Origin: Selaginella moellendorffii
Lineage: Eukaryota; Streptophyta; Lycopodiopsida; Selaginellales; Selaginellaceae
DNA length: 64,000 bases
NCBI RefSeq assembly: GCF_000143415.4
Contig: NW_003314295.1
Coordinates: forward strand, 310,001 to 374,000
Direction of reading: 5' to 3'
The notes under the pieces were generated by a model, which was not told the origin of the DNA, searched no databases, and worked only from the letters and a program-made list of their open reading frames with translations. A program made the position numbers and the translations under genes. Shown piece by piece: positions 47,090 to 56,590 of this stretch. Every line of letters begins with the position of its first letter. Position 1 is the stretch's first letter.

Positions 47090-48233
47090 ATGGAGTCGAG
47101 CGGCAGCGGCGAAGCTCATCCATCTGGTCAGAGCTTTTCTCGCTCTATCTCTCTCCCTCTCTTTTCTTCGTTTCTGCTTAAAGTTTATATTTTTGTTCGA
47201 GTGTATCTTCACAGGTTCTTACGAGGGAGACAGTCCTCCGCCGAGTTACATCCCCTCCAATCGGCAGCGGCAGCGGCGGAATCGCGAGCAGCTGCCCGGT
47301 TCGCAGGAAGCACTCCAAGCCGCGCAGGAGTACCAGCAACAGCTCCCAAGGAACAGTCGTAGCACTGTGAAAGTCTTAAATCAGTGCTGTGTGAGTGGCA
47401 CATTCGTTATGGTAAGCATGTTTTCCACGCTTACGATATCTTCACAAGAAATTGCTAATCGTTCTTTCTTCTTTTTTCTTTTTCCGCAGACTCTTCCTTC
47501 GAACTACTGCAAGAAGATGATGCCGCGGGGGAGAGCCCCGGTCCTCGTCCGCGACAAGAGTGGCCACCAGTGGGTGATGAAATGGAACTGGACGATGCAG
47601 CCAGTGATTGGTGCCGGATGGAAAGCATTCTGCGTCCATCACGAACTCGTCAAGGGGGACGTGCTCGTCTTCCAAAAGGAGAACATCTCCTCCAAGACGA
47701 TAACTTTCCACGTTGAGATCTTCAAGCGCCGCAAGTTCGCCAATGGCACAGTGGTCATGAACAACGGGACCAACATGGCGCTGCCCCTGCCAAAGAAAGA
47801 AGAAGAGCTGGAGATTGAGATCGAAGAACTCGATGGAGGAGCCACCGGAGAAGACGCCCACGACCACGACGTCGTCAAGCGCAATCCCGGCCGCCCCAAG
47901 AGGACGACGAGGCCGCCGAGGAGAGAATGGATGGAGAACTCGCCATCGTGCGACCAGGACGACGAGGAGAGAGGGACGGGAGGCGCAGAGGAGGAGCGCG
48001 AGCCAGTGGTGGCGCTGGTGTTCAAGAAGACGAGGTCGGCAGCCGAGTCCGAGGAGCTCGGGGTGACCGTAAAGATGCACGGGAGCAAGCTCGAGCGCAT
48101 GACTAGGAGCCTGCTGGGCTCGCCCGGAGCGATCGTGCAGGGCAGCTTCGATGGATCGCTCAAGGCTAAAGCATCCGAAGAAGAGCTGAGGAAGGTCCTG
48201 CGCCTGGCATTTCCTCACTATGATGCCTTCTAG
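47090..48233 (+). CDS. B3-domain DNA-binding protein
   Basis: Exon 1 codes for MESSGSGEAHPSG; exon 2 starts at about 47216 (SYEGDSPPPSYIPSNRQRQR, a glutamine- and arginine-rich stretch); exon 3 starts at about 47490. The B3 domain spans exons 2-3: VLNQCCVSGTFVM, then LPSNYCKKMMPRGRAPVLVR, GHQWVMKWNWT, VIGAGWKAFCVHHELVKGDV and LVFQKENISSKTITFHVEIF. This fits the REM/VRN1-like branch (GW..F...L..GD...F). An acidic region (EEELEIEIEELDGG) and a basic patch (KRNPGRPKRTTRPPRR, AT-hook-like GRP) follow. A conserved C-terminal domain of unknown type (MHGSKLERMTRSLLGSPG to LRLAFPHYDAF) ends it. It probably acts in the nucleus as a transcription regulator. Its 3' part has spread to three other sites. 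Confidence 0.85.
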
Positions 48234-49855
48234 TGGAAAACTGATAAGAACTGATGTCTTGAGATGTATTTTAACTTAGAAATGTATTTTCCTTTTACAC
48301 AACAACTATTGGAGCAATCTATTTCACTAAACGAAGAAATCTTGGTTTTGGTGGTGGCAACTGTGATGGCGGGTCCTTGTCCTTGCTAGATTTGCTTTTT
48401 GAATCTTTGGGACAACTTTTGGACGTGCTAGCCTCCACTGCATTGATGCTCCCCATTGCACTACTTGTCGATGGATCTTAGGTTATATACAAACTGAAAA
48501 GGGTTGAGACAAAGGGAGGCATATATAACTTTGACAACTTGTCAGTACGAATGTTCTTTATTTTATTCTGGTCTAAGCTGTTTTGGGTTACTTATAATTT
48601 ATGGTCATACCTTCATTTATAAGAAAATGAAAAATATATTATGATTTAGTATTTGCTAAAGTAAATATGAATTTTTTGATTAATGATTAAAAATATTAAG
48701 AACTAGGTATATCTCTATTAAAAATATTATGCATATAATCACTTTCCAATACATATGATTTTAATTTTCCATTTCTCTAATACAAGATATAATGCACCTT
48801 ATCTCTCTCCTTCTAAACTAACTGAAAAATGGGCAATTGTTTAATGAGAGAGTCTTTAATAGTTATTTTATCCTTATTTATTCCCCAAAGTTTTAAAGAT
48901 CCATGGTAACAATATATACATGCACTACATTTCTCATGGCTTAAAGGTGTAATGCACCTTAATATAAACACTCTACTTCAATTTATTTATTGCACTTTTC
49001 ATTTTGTAATCTATTTGCAGCACAATGCTTCACTTTAGTGTAGCAGAAAGTGTGATTAATTAGAAAGCACAATCAATTGGAGTGTGGTGGTGAGTGTAAT
49101 TAATTGGAGTGTGGCAACAAGTGCAATTAATTGAAGCACATTGGCAAGTTAGATTGATTGGAATGTAAGGGCAAAACAATTCTTTGATCTTCTTTTAATT
49201 TTGTAGCTTTCTCTAGTGTTCACTCATGCAAAAATTTTTTCATTTGTTGCAAAATCATTAGTTTGCAAAGCATTTTTCATTACTTTTATTAAAGAGAGTG
49301 CCTAAAGAGCCCACAAAATTTTCAAATCTAGCTTGCATATTGAAAAATATCACAAAAACAAAATCTAGCATGGAAACATAAAAAATTGTATACATAGCAT
49401 TAATTTGAATTTTGTCATGGATATGTAACAAACACCTATGCATAAGAAAAAAGTTTTGCTTAAATATTATTTTGTGAATCACATACGTGTGTCACAACAA
49501 TTTAAGCACATATATGTTTTATTTTTATATATTTTGCAAGCGTGCAAATTTTTGTACAAGGTTATCCACCCCAAAATACTCAGAATTTAATAGTGTAAAT
49601 GCATTAAATTAAAATATATTAAAACTTAAACATGATAATATAAAGATTTTTAACTAAAAATTTAGAAATAATATAGTAAATTTTTATTAAATTATTTATT
49701 TCATCTTCTCTTCTAATAAAAAATTATGCTTTATATTTTTATAAAAAATTCTTTAGCATACTTAATATTTATACATTATTTCTAGAATCATAATTTTCAA
49801 ATTCTTGAAGTGGCACATAAATCATTCTCAAGTTTTGGATCAAATTTCATCCATT
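48234..49855. other. AT-rich spacer between the two B3 copies
   Basis: The first ~400 bp are the B3 3' flank (also copied near 53.0 and 56.2 kb). The rest is AT-rich without a gene. About 49385-49560 resembles 30040-30230 of the first AT-rich island (TTTTGTGAATCACA/TTTTGTGAGTCACA and flanks). Short direct repeats such as AATTGGAGTGTGG occur near 49075-49110. Confidence 0.6.
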
Positions 49856-51034
49856 CTAGAAGGGAGTGGCATCGTAGAGAGGAAATGCCAGGTTGAGGAT
49901 CTTCCTCAGCTCTTCCTTGGACACTTTAGCCTTGAGCGATCCAGTGGAGCTCCCCTCCACGATTGATCCAGGCGAGCCCAGCACACTCCTACACATGCGC
50001 TGGAGCTTGCTCCCCTGCATCTTGAAGCTCATCCCAAGCTCCTCGGACTCGGCTGCCGACCTCGTCTTTTTGAGCACCAGCGCCACCACTGGCTCGTGGC
50101 GCTGCTGCCGCCGCTCCTCCGCCGCCTCTTCTCCGCCTCCCATCCCTTCTGCCACTCCCTCCTCCTCCTCGCCCGCCACCTCCTGGTTGCACGAGTGTGA
50201 GTTCTCCACCCATTCTCTCCTCAGGAGCCCCCTCGTCCTCTTGGGATTGCGCTCGAAGACGTCGTAGTCATGGACGTCTCCTCCGGTGGCTACTCCGCCG
50301 AGTTCTTCGATCTCGATCTCCAGCCCGTCTGGTTCTTTCTTTGGCGGGAGCAACACTATGTTGGCGGCGTTGGCGCGATCACTGGCGCTTGAATATCTCG
50401 ACGCGGAACGTGATCATCTCGGAGGAGGAGTTCTCCTTTTGGAAGACGAGGACGTCTCCCTTGACGAGTTCGTGATGGACGCAGAAGGCTTTCCACCCGG
50501 CACCGATCACTGGCTGCATCGTCCAGTTCCATCTCATCCTCCATTGGTGACCACTCCGGTCGCGGACGATCACCTCGGCTCTCCCGTGCGGCATCATCTT
50601 CTTGCAGTAGTTCGAAGGAAGAGTCTGCAGAAAAAAAAATAAAGAAGAAAAGAAAGTTTTTTGTGAAGATATCGAAGGGAAAAAAGACAAAGATAGCGAA
50701 ACATAAACCTCGAGCTTGTTCTTCGCTTACCATAACGTATGTGCCGCTCACACAGCACTGGTTCAAGACTTTAATGGTGCTGCGACTCTTCTTTGCAAGA
50801 TGTTGCTGGTACTCCTGCGCGGCTTGGAGCGCTTCGTGCGAACCTGGCAGCTCCTCGCGATTCCGCCGCTGCCGCTGCTGATTGGAGGGGATGTAACTCG
50901 ACAGAGGACTGTCTTCCTCGTAAGAACCTGCGAAGATACGCTCGAACAAATATAAGAAACGAAGTGATGAGAGAAAAAAAGCGAGAAGGAAAGCTCTGGC
51001 CAGATGGATAAGCTTCGCCGCCGCTCGACTCCAT
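49856..51034 (-). pseudogene. Inverted B3-domain copy, frameshifted after the B3 domain
   Basis: It has the same exon plan as the gene at 47090-48233. Exon 1 (from 51034) is MESSGGEAYPSG; exon 2 is SYEEDSPLSSYIPSNQQRQR...KVLNQCCVSGTYVM; exon 3 is LPSNYCKKMMPHGRAEVIVR through VEIFKRQ. Directly after KRQ the frame meets TGA. A one-base shift restores the rest (ANAANIVLLPPKKE to AFPLYDATPF, stop at 49856), including an acidic domain longer than the partner's (glycine/glutamate-rich insertion near 50150). As read, the product would be a B3 domain without the C-terminal region. Either it is a true truncation or the base count is wrong. The C-terminal frame is otherwise open and conserved, so the break would be recent. 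Confidence 0.75.
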
Positions 51035-51131
51035 AGCTGCGCTCTCGCTCTTCTTCTCGCTTGCTGAAGGAAAAACCTCGCTGAGAGAGCGTCCGGTCTA
51101 CTAGTACGTCCCAATGATGAATGATCCTGCG

Positions 51132-51156
51132 CCGTCGGATTTTCTCCATCCGACGG
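51132..51156. promoter_or_regulatory. Perfect inverted repeat upstream of B3 gene 2
   Basis: CCGTCGGAT and ATCCGACGG flank a 7-bp loop, 98 bp upstream of the B3 copy's ATG. The stem matches 46959-46983 exactly and the loop differs. Confidence 0.6.
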
Positions 51157-51529
51157 CCACCATTCACGTACGAGGAAAGAAAATGCTCGTATCTTTCCAG
51201 TAGCCGTCGCTTTCCATTTCGTGATCTTTGCTCCATTCTAGAGGCAACCTTGGAGACTTGCTTGGATGGCTTTGCATTAATAAAAAATCCACAGTACCAA
51301 TCAAAACTTCAGCTCTAAAGAGGCGAGATTATCACCTTCCAGGTATCGAGTGTGTTCTTCGTTTCTATAGATGATATTACGCGGATCCAATAACTCGGAG
51401 CCATTCGTCACTCAAAACACCTTCCACAGTGTTATACGATTTGCCTAACAGTCCCTTTATGAGAGCTTGAAGGGCCTGACTGGTTAGAAGACGAGGATAA
51501 TGCTTATGCATCAACGACCCAGCATTTTC

Positions 51530-52780
51530 CATCCCTACTGTGCACACGCCTTCTAGATCAACTTTCTTCGCTCGTAGTCATACAAGCATTAGCTGGTCGA
51601 ATGTCGCGATGCACCAAGCCTGCACAGCCACATGAAACTACAAGCTCCCAAAGATAGACGAGCCTCAACAGCACCATGTAAGGCCTTTAAAGCCTTGCGA
51701 ATGCCAAGCACCATCTGTCGCAGCTCGTCTTCCGAAACAGGCTCTCGCACGGCAAGAAGAGGAACAGTCATAACCATGCATGCTCGAGGAGCCTGATCGT
51801 TCTTCGTTTCTTGGAGGAGGAATCACGGTCAGCAGTCGATGACACCGGATTCAACAGTTGCTCACATTCACTCCTGGTCCTGAATTTGGGCCCTTCGACA
51901 CTGCCAACGAGGTGTTTCCCACATTTGGGAGCCAGCGTGTAGGCCTGGAAGACATCTTCGCAGTTGACGCCCCACTCGTTGCAGTAATCGTTCCAGTTCC
52001 ATATCACCTTGAGCACACCGTCATGGGTCAGCATCAGAGAGCTCATATCTCGATCAATCAGTGCATTCAGCTTGTACCTGATAGCAATACAACTGTCGGC
52101 CAAACTTCACACTTCCCCGGCTCCGATGGCAGCAAGCATTCCATGGAGCTTGATACAAGTTGAGGACTGGAGTCAGCAGAGTCAGAATGGCTGCTCCTGC
52201 TTAATAAAAAGAGAGCAAAGTGATGGTCGACAAAACGAAACCGATCTTATGAGCTACCTGAGGATTGATTTGTACAGTGAAAAACTGGAGATGAGGTCCC
52301 GGCACGGCATAGCAAGAAACTGCCACTGGTAGAGTTGAGACTTTGTCCGTCAACAAGGATTTCACTACCTCAAACTCAGCGTCCTCCCGCACTTCCCCGT
52401 ACATGACAATCTCATGCCACTCCAGTTGTCAATGCAGATCAAAGTCAAAATGAGCTTGAGCTTCTTGTTCTCCCCTTACTTCTTGAAGTGTGCGATTGGG
52501 CTGGTGTTCATTGCATCTAAAACGTGCCAGGTGCTGTGATTTCCGGGCTTCTGATCCGGGGAGAAGAGATCACATCGCTCCAGGAGGTCCAGATTGCCTG
52601 CTCCACTGCTTCGGTAGTATTCCCCTATCTCGCTGGGCAATTCAAGCCAGGGAACCTTGCCCGTGAGGTATGTGGCCACTTCACAACCGGCAATATGCCA
52701 AGAGCTCCGGCGCCTCACTCACGGTAGCGTTGGCGATGCCAATGTGGAGGAATTCGGTCGCCGATAGAGGAGAACGAATC
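51530..52780 (-). CDS. Protein-kinase-like gene, possibly Crinkler-type, probably damaged
   Basis: Minus-strand segments in order: LHIGIANAT (about 52750); GKVPWLELPSEIGEYYRSSG, then DLLERCDLFSPD and STWHVLDAMN (52660-52480); EVVKSLLTDKVSTLPVAVSC then YAVPGPHLQFFTVQ (52380-52260); IAIRYKLNALIDRDMSSLML and TRSECEQLLNPVS (52100-51830); CMVMTVPLLAVREPVSEDEL with RQMVLGIRKALKALH (51780-51680); and finally GLVHRDIRPANAC (about 51600). The last is a kinase catalytic loop (HRDxxPxN) following a 'hinge' and alphaE-like helix. The activation loop (DFG) is not visible: the frame stops about ten residues after HRDIRPAN. Exon borders are unclear and some joins break the frame. Lineage-specific kinase-like families of this type are common in spikemoss, but the assignment is tentative. 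Confidence 0.4.
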
Positions 52781-52959
52781 TTCCCCGTCATCCCCGTCAC
52801 AAGCCGCTCTAGCAGGGAAACCTTTTATTGACTGCTATTGACTGGGCATTGACTGGGCCGTTAGCTCGCCTGCTCTGTGTGATCCTCTTCTTCCGATCAA
52901 TGCAGTGGAGGCTAGCACGTCCAAAAGTTGTCCCAAAGAGTCTAGTGAGGACAAGGACC

Positions 52960-53275
52960 CGCCATCGCAGTTGCCACCACCAAAACCAAGATTTCTTCGT
53001 TCAGTGAAATCGATTGCTCCAATAGTTGTTGTGTAAAAGGAAAATACATTTCTAAGTTAAAATACATCTCAAGACATCAGTTCTTATCAGTTTTCCACTA
53101 GAAGGCATTATAGTGAGGAAATGCCAGGTGGAGGATCGTCCTCAGCTCTTCTTCGGATGCTTTAGCCTTGAGCGATCCATCGAAGCTGCCCTGCACGATG
53201 CGCTCGACCTTGCTCATGTGCATCTTTACGAGCTCCTCAGACGCTGGGCTGCCAACCTCGTCTTCTTGTTCTTTA
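52960..53275 (-). pseudogene. 3' end of the B3 gene, copy in unit 1
   Basis: This is the reverse complement of about 47990-48390, that is, the C-terminal domain and 3' flank of B3 gene 1, including the stop context CACTAGAAGGCAT. About 35 bp around the MTRSLLGSPG coding part are missing, and homology ends at about 53275. There is no B3 domain. Confidence 0.8.
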
Positions 53276-54452
53276 TCATTCTTTTCTCAGACATTTTCCT
53301 CAGGTACGTACCATGTTGTTTGTTCTTCGTTTCTCCTCTTGGACGAAAAGAAGCGATGTTTCCATTTCGTCTTAGAGCATCTAAACCATGCCATGTTCAA
53401 AGAAATGAACGACAGTTTGTGAGGCTACTAACCCTGTGAAAAACATTACCACCCACAGCCTTAGTGGGAAATGGAATATATATTCTCCAAAATGGCCAAG
53501 TTCACCTCATGGACTTGGTCGTCGCCCTGGAGTGGTCAACAAGGAGAGCCTGGCTATGGCGGGGATATGTGTGGAGGGGCACTTCCTGTGCACCTCCAAG
53601 CGACCAGGTGTGCCGGGACTACTGCCAGAAGTGCCAAAGGCAGCAAGTGTGAGGTTTGCAACACTGGAGTTTGCCATCACCTCGAGTAAACCCTGCAGCT
53701 GAATCGCATGGTAAAATCCTGTTACTCCAAAGTCTCCATTTTCTTATTCTGTTATTAAAAGTTTATAAGCAAAGATCTCATTTTAAATGACTCGTCTCTA
53801 AATTCATGTTTGTTCTCGCAAGTGGAACCAGAGAGAGCGTAAGAATAGTACTTAGATTCGAAGAAAACATGATGCACACAACAGTTCCTTCAGTAGTTTG
53901 GTTGTTTTTCACTTGCAAGTGTAGTGGTGAAGCGGGAGCAAGAACACAAGCATTCGATGAGAAACAAGGAAAAGAAGAAAAGAAGAACCATTGAAAAGCC
54001 ATTATCCTCAATCACAAAGTTGAGAAGAGGGAGTAGGCGCATTGTTTTTCTCAAAAAAACAAAACAAACGTTTTTTCCTTAGAGGTTGAATTCATCAGAA
54101 TAGACTTTGAGTATTGATGTTCTTGATCAGGCACCACTGGAGGACTTGTACACATTTTCTTTGCACCAATAATCCTGGCAGCTAACAACGCAGCAACGTT
54201 TCCTTCGCTCGTAATGTAGCTCTAGCTAGGGCTTATTAGCTAAAGGAAGACCCAAATGACTCACGGCCATATTCCGCAAGATGGAACGCCACTAAAGCTC
54301 ATAGAACTGGAAAGATCTCTTCATTGCCAGGTATATGAAGTACAAACAACAAAAGTTTGTGCTCCTTGGCAGGAGCTTGCTTTGTTCACACGTTTGTTGG
54401 AGCTTGTGATACAAGATTGTTTTCGATCATCACTCCGGGGATGATTCGACGA
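53276..54452. other. Non-B3 part of unit 1, no gene recognised
   Basis: Open frames exist (for example at 53436-53702 and 54256-54444), but a 4-bp indel between units breaks the frames around 53550, which argues against coding. The frame at 54256-54444 is identical in both units but overlaps nothing I recognise. 53800-54060 is purine-rich. Confidence 0.4.
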
Positions 54453-54818
54453 TCAGTGGCGAGCTCTCTTGCTCGGTGGCCCGGCTTGTTGTTGCTGAAG
54501 CGGCAGTTGCCTTGTGAAGTGGTTCACCTCCTTAGCCAGTTGCCTCCTGTTGTCTTCCTCCTCTTGCTGGAGCGCCACGGCCACCATCCGCGTGATCCGG
54601 TCGGCATGGGGAGGATCCAACGCCACCTCGTCCTCCATGTAATGGCAGTCCGGCCTGAGCGCCCTCTTGTTGTTGGTCTCGGCCCAGTGATCATAGTCCG
54701 CGAAGTCAAAGCTATCGTATTGTTTCACCCGGATGCTCCTATTGTTACCAGCCTCGATCGCCAAGTCGTCGATCATGCGCTTGAGCTCAACATACCGCTC
54801 AACGTCCACCGCCACCAT
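54453..54818 (-). CDS. Unrecognised 121-residue protein, copy 1
   Basis: The start MVAVDVERYVELKRMIDDLA is chosen because it is a Kozak-like ATG. The frame is also open 45 residues upstream, but that part begins with a non-ATG codon and ATG-VKQYLAK. Visible features: a polar N-terminal helix, an aromatic-acidic motif (VKQYDSFDFADYDHWAE), a charged helix rich in Glu/Gln (VALQQEEEDNRRQLAKEVNH), QLPLQQQQ, and a basic end PPSKRARH that could be a nuclear localisation signal. There is no membrane segment and no known domain. The copy at 57751-58116 codes for the identical protein with one silent change. A truncated third copy lies at 59461. Function unknown. Confidence 0.45.
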   Translation of the reverse strand: MVAVDVERYVELKRMIDDLAIEAGNNRSIRVKQYDSFDFADYDHWAETNNKRALRPDCHYMEDEVALDPPHADRITRMVAVALQQEEEDNRRQLAKEVNHFTRQLPLQQQQAGPPSKRARH

Positions 54819-55510
54819 CTCCGATCTGCTCTGCTCGTGAGAAGTTCTTCTCGTCTCCCTTTTACAATCACAAACCCTATACGAAACAAACGAATATACT
54901 ACGTTTTTCGCCAAATATTGTTTCACCATCTTTAAGATAAAGGTTTTCAGCAACTTAACCGGTTTACTGAAATATTTTTAAATCTGTTTTATGCTCTCGA
55001 CCGATTTGAAGAGCTCAGGAGCGAGGAGCCAGAAATTCGTGGATTCAACCAGAGTTTCGAAGCGATTAGAAGCGGAATTTCACTCGCTTCTGTCCCTGGA
55101 TTTTTCCCAGCTTTCACTGAGCTGGCGTCAACTCTCTGCTTCCAGGACTTAATCTCCTCGCCATCCGTCGAGCATCATGCGTCCAATCTGGTTCTCTCCC
55201 CACCAGTCCAAGTCGTCCAGCAAGCGTTTCTTCCACCAGCTTTCGCTCATGGGACCTGGTAATCAATTCGCTGGATAAAGCTCCCACGAAAATTTGCCTT
55301 GCATTCCGCAAAATCGGGGAGAAGTTGACGAGATCGAGCACTTCGCAAGAAGGAAGAATTTCTTGGGTCTGAGCTGGATAGCTTTTGGATTTGGGAAGGG
55401 ATACTTTTTTTTTCCACCTTTATATTTCGAAAGGAAATGGTTTATGGTGGTTTATTTATCCATAAGCTTCTGGAGTCATTATTTATTCTATCTGTGGAAA
55501 GCTCTTTGTT

Positions 55511-56178
55511 AGCCTCATCGATGCTATTGTTCTTGTAGAAGGCATCCCTCCTCAAGCCTCTTTAGCTTGGAGACCTTTCTTCACAATCAGTAACACCTGC
55601 CCGACTTGCAAAGAAGTGTAACGTGTTTGGAGCACAATTCTCTATCCTTTCTCAGGCACTTGAAACTGCCATCCTTGCTTGTTCAGGAAAAAGAAAGAGA
55701 GAGAAGCATCATCGACATAACGCATTAGGTTGAGCTTTGATGGTCTTGTGAAATTGAGAACCGCCTGGTGCCGCAAACATTCGTTTCCTCCCAAATGAGT
55801 GAAAAAATTTACTTCAAGGCCTGGCGCACCAAGAAATTCCAGAAAGGAAGATCAAAGAAATGTTTGCAAAAGATATCGGGCCTCCTTGGGCGCCCACCTT
55901 TGGAGTGATATAGCAAGCTAAGAAACCATGCAAGTGGGTGGCATTTCAATGAGGATAAAAGCTCAAATATTAAATCATAATATATTCTTTATTTCTCTTT
56001 ATGTTTTTATTATTATAATTTTTTTTCTTAAGACATGAACGCAAAACAGCTTAGACCAGAATAAAATAAAGAATATTCGCACTAAAAGCTATATATGCCT
56101 CCCTTTTGTCTCAACCCTTTTCAGTTTGTATATAACCTAGGATCCATCGACAAGTAGTGCAATGGGGAGCTTGTTTGT
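55511..56178. other. Spacer between the tandem units, with B3 downstream flank
   Basis: 55511-55960 shows no clear gene. From about 55965 the sequence is the reverse complement of the B3 gene 1 downstream flank (about 48440-48650), including AAAATAAAGAATATTCG and CATATATGCCTCC blocks. It runs straight into unit 2. Confidence 0.6.
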
Positions 56179-56590
56179 GATCAATGCAGTGGAGGCTAGC
56201 ACGTCCAAAAGTTGTCCCAAAGAGTCAAAAAGCAAATCTAGCGAGGACAAGGACCTGCCATCACAGTTGCCACCACCAAAACCAAGATTTCTTCATTCAG
56301 TGAAATCTATTGCTCCAATAGTTGTTGTGTAAAAGGAAAATACATTTCTAAGTTAAAATACATCTCAAGACATCAGTTCTTATCAGTTTTCCACTAGAAG
56401 GCATCATAGTGAGGAAATGCCAGGCGGAGGATCTTCCTCAGCTCTTCTTCAGATGCTTTAGCCTTGAGCGATCCATCGAAGCTGCCCTGCACGATGCGCT
56501 CGACCTTGCTCCTGTGCATCTTTACGGTCACCCTGAGCTCCTCGGACGCTTGGCTGCCAACCTCGTCTTCTTGTTCTTTATCATTCTTTT
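55965..56590 (-). pseudogene. 3' end and flank of the B3 gene, copy in unit 2
   Basis: This is the reverse complement of about 48000-48650, longer on the flank side than the unit 1 copy. It keeps the 14-bp AAAAAGCAAATCTA that unit 1 lacks, so it is closer to the source. Coding homology covers only the C-terminal domain. Confidence 0.8.

Larger units (their letters stand above)
52895..55510. repeat. Tandem duplication, unit 1
   Basis: About 2.6 kb is repeated almost identically at 56179-58808 (offset 3284-3298 bp). It carries a B3 3' relic, about 1 kb of DNA without a recognisable gene, and the unknown 121-residue gene. Small indels (4 to 14 bp) distinguish the units. Homology stops abruptly after AGCTCTTTGTT. 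Confidence 0.92.

Noticed and set aside
49075-49145. Short direct repeats (AATTGGAGTGTGG and variants) as a CRISPR-like or satellite array.
   Set aside because: There are only three to four irregular units of unequal spacing in a plant genome. They are ordinary low-complexity repeats.
53436-53702. Cysteine-containing small peptides in unit 1 and unit 2 (for example GGDMCGGALPVHLQATRCAG).
   Set aside because: A 4-bp indel between the units moves the N-terminal part into different frames, so no one peptide is preserved.
54357-54935. 192-residue plus-strand frame, repeated at 57655-58233.
   Set aside because: It lies antisense to the 121-residue gene and is conserved only because the units are nearly identical. 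It shows no motif and begins at a weak context.
55640-55740. Minus-strand reading with RYVDDASLSFFF, like a copia reverse transcriptase YVDD box.
   Set aside because: Only one short motif matches, with no neighbouring RT or integrase blocks and stops on both sides.
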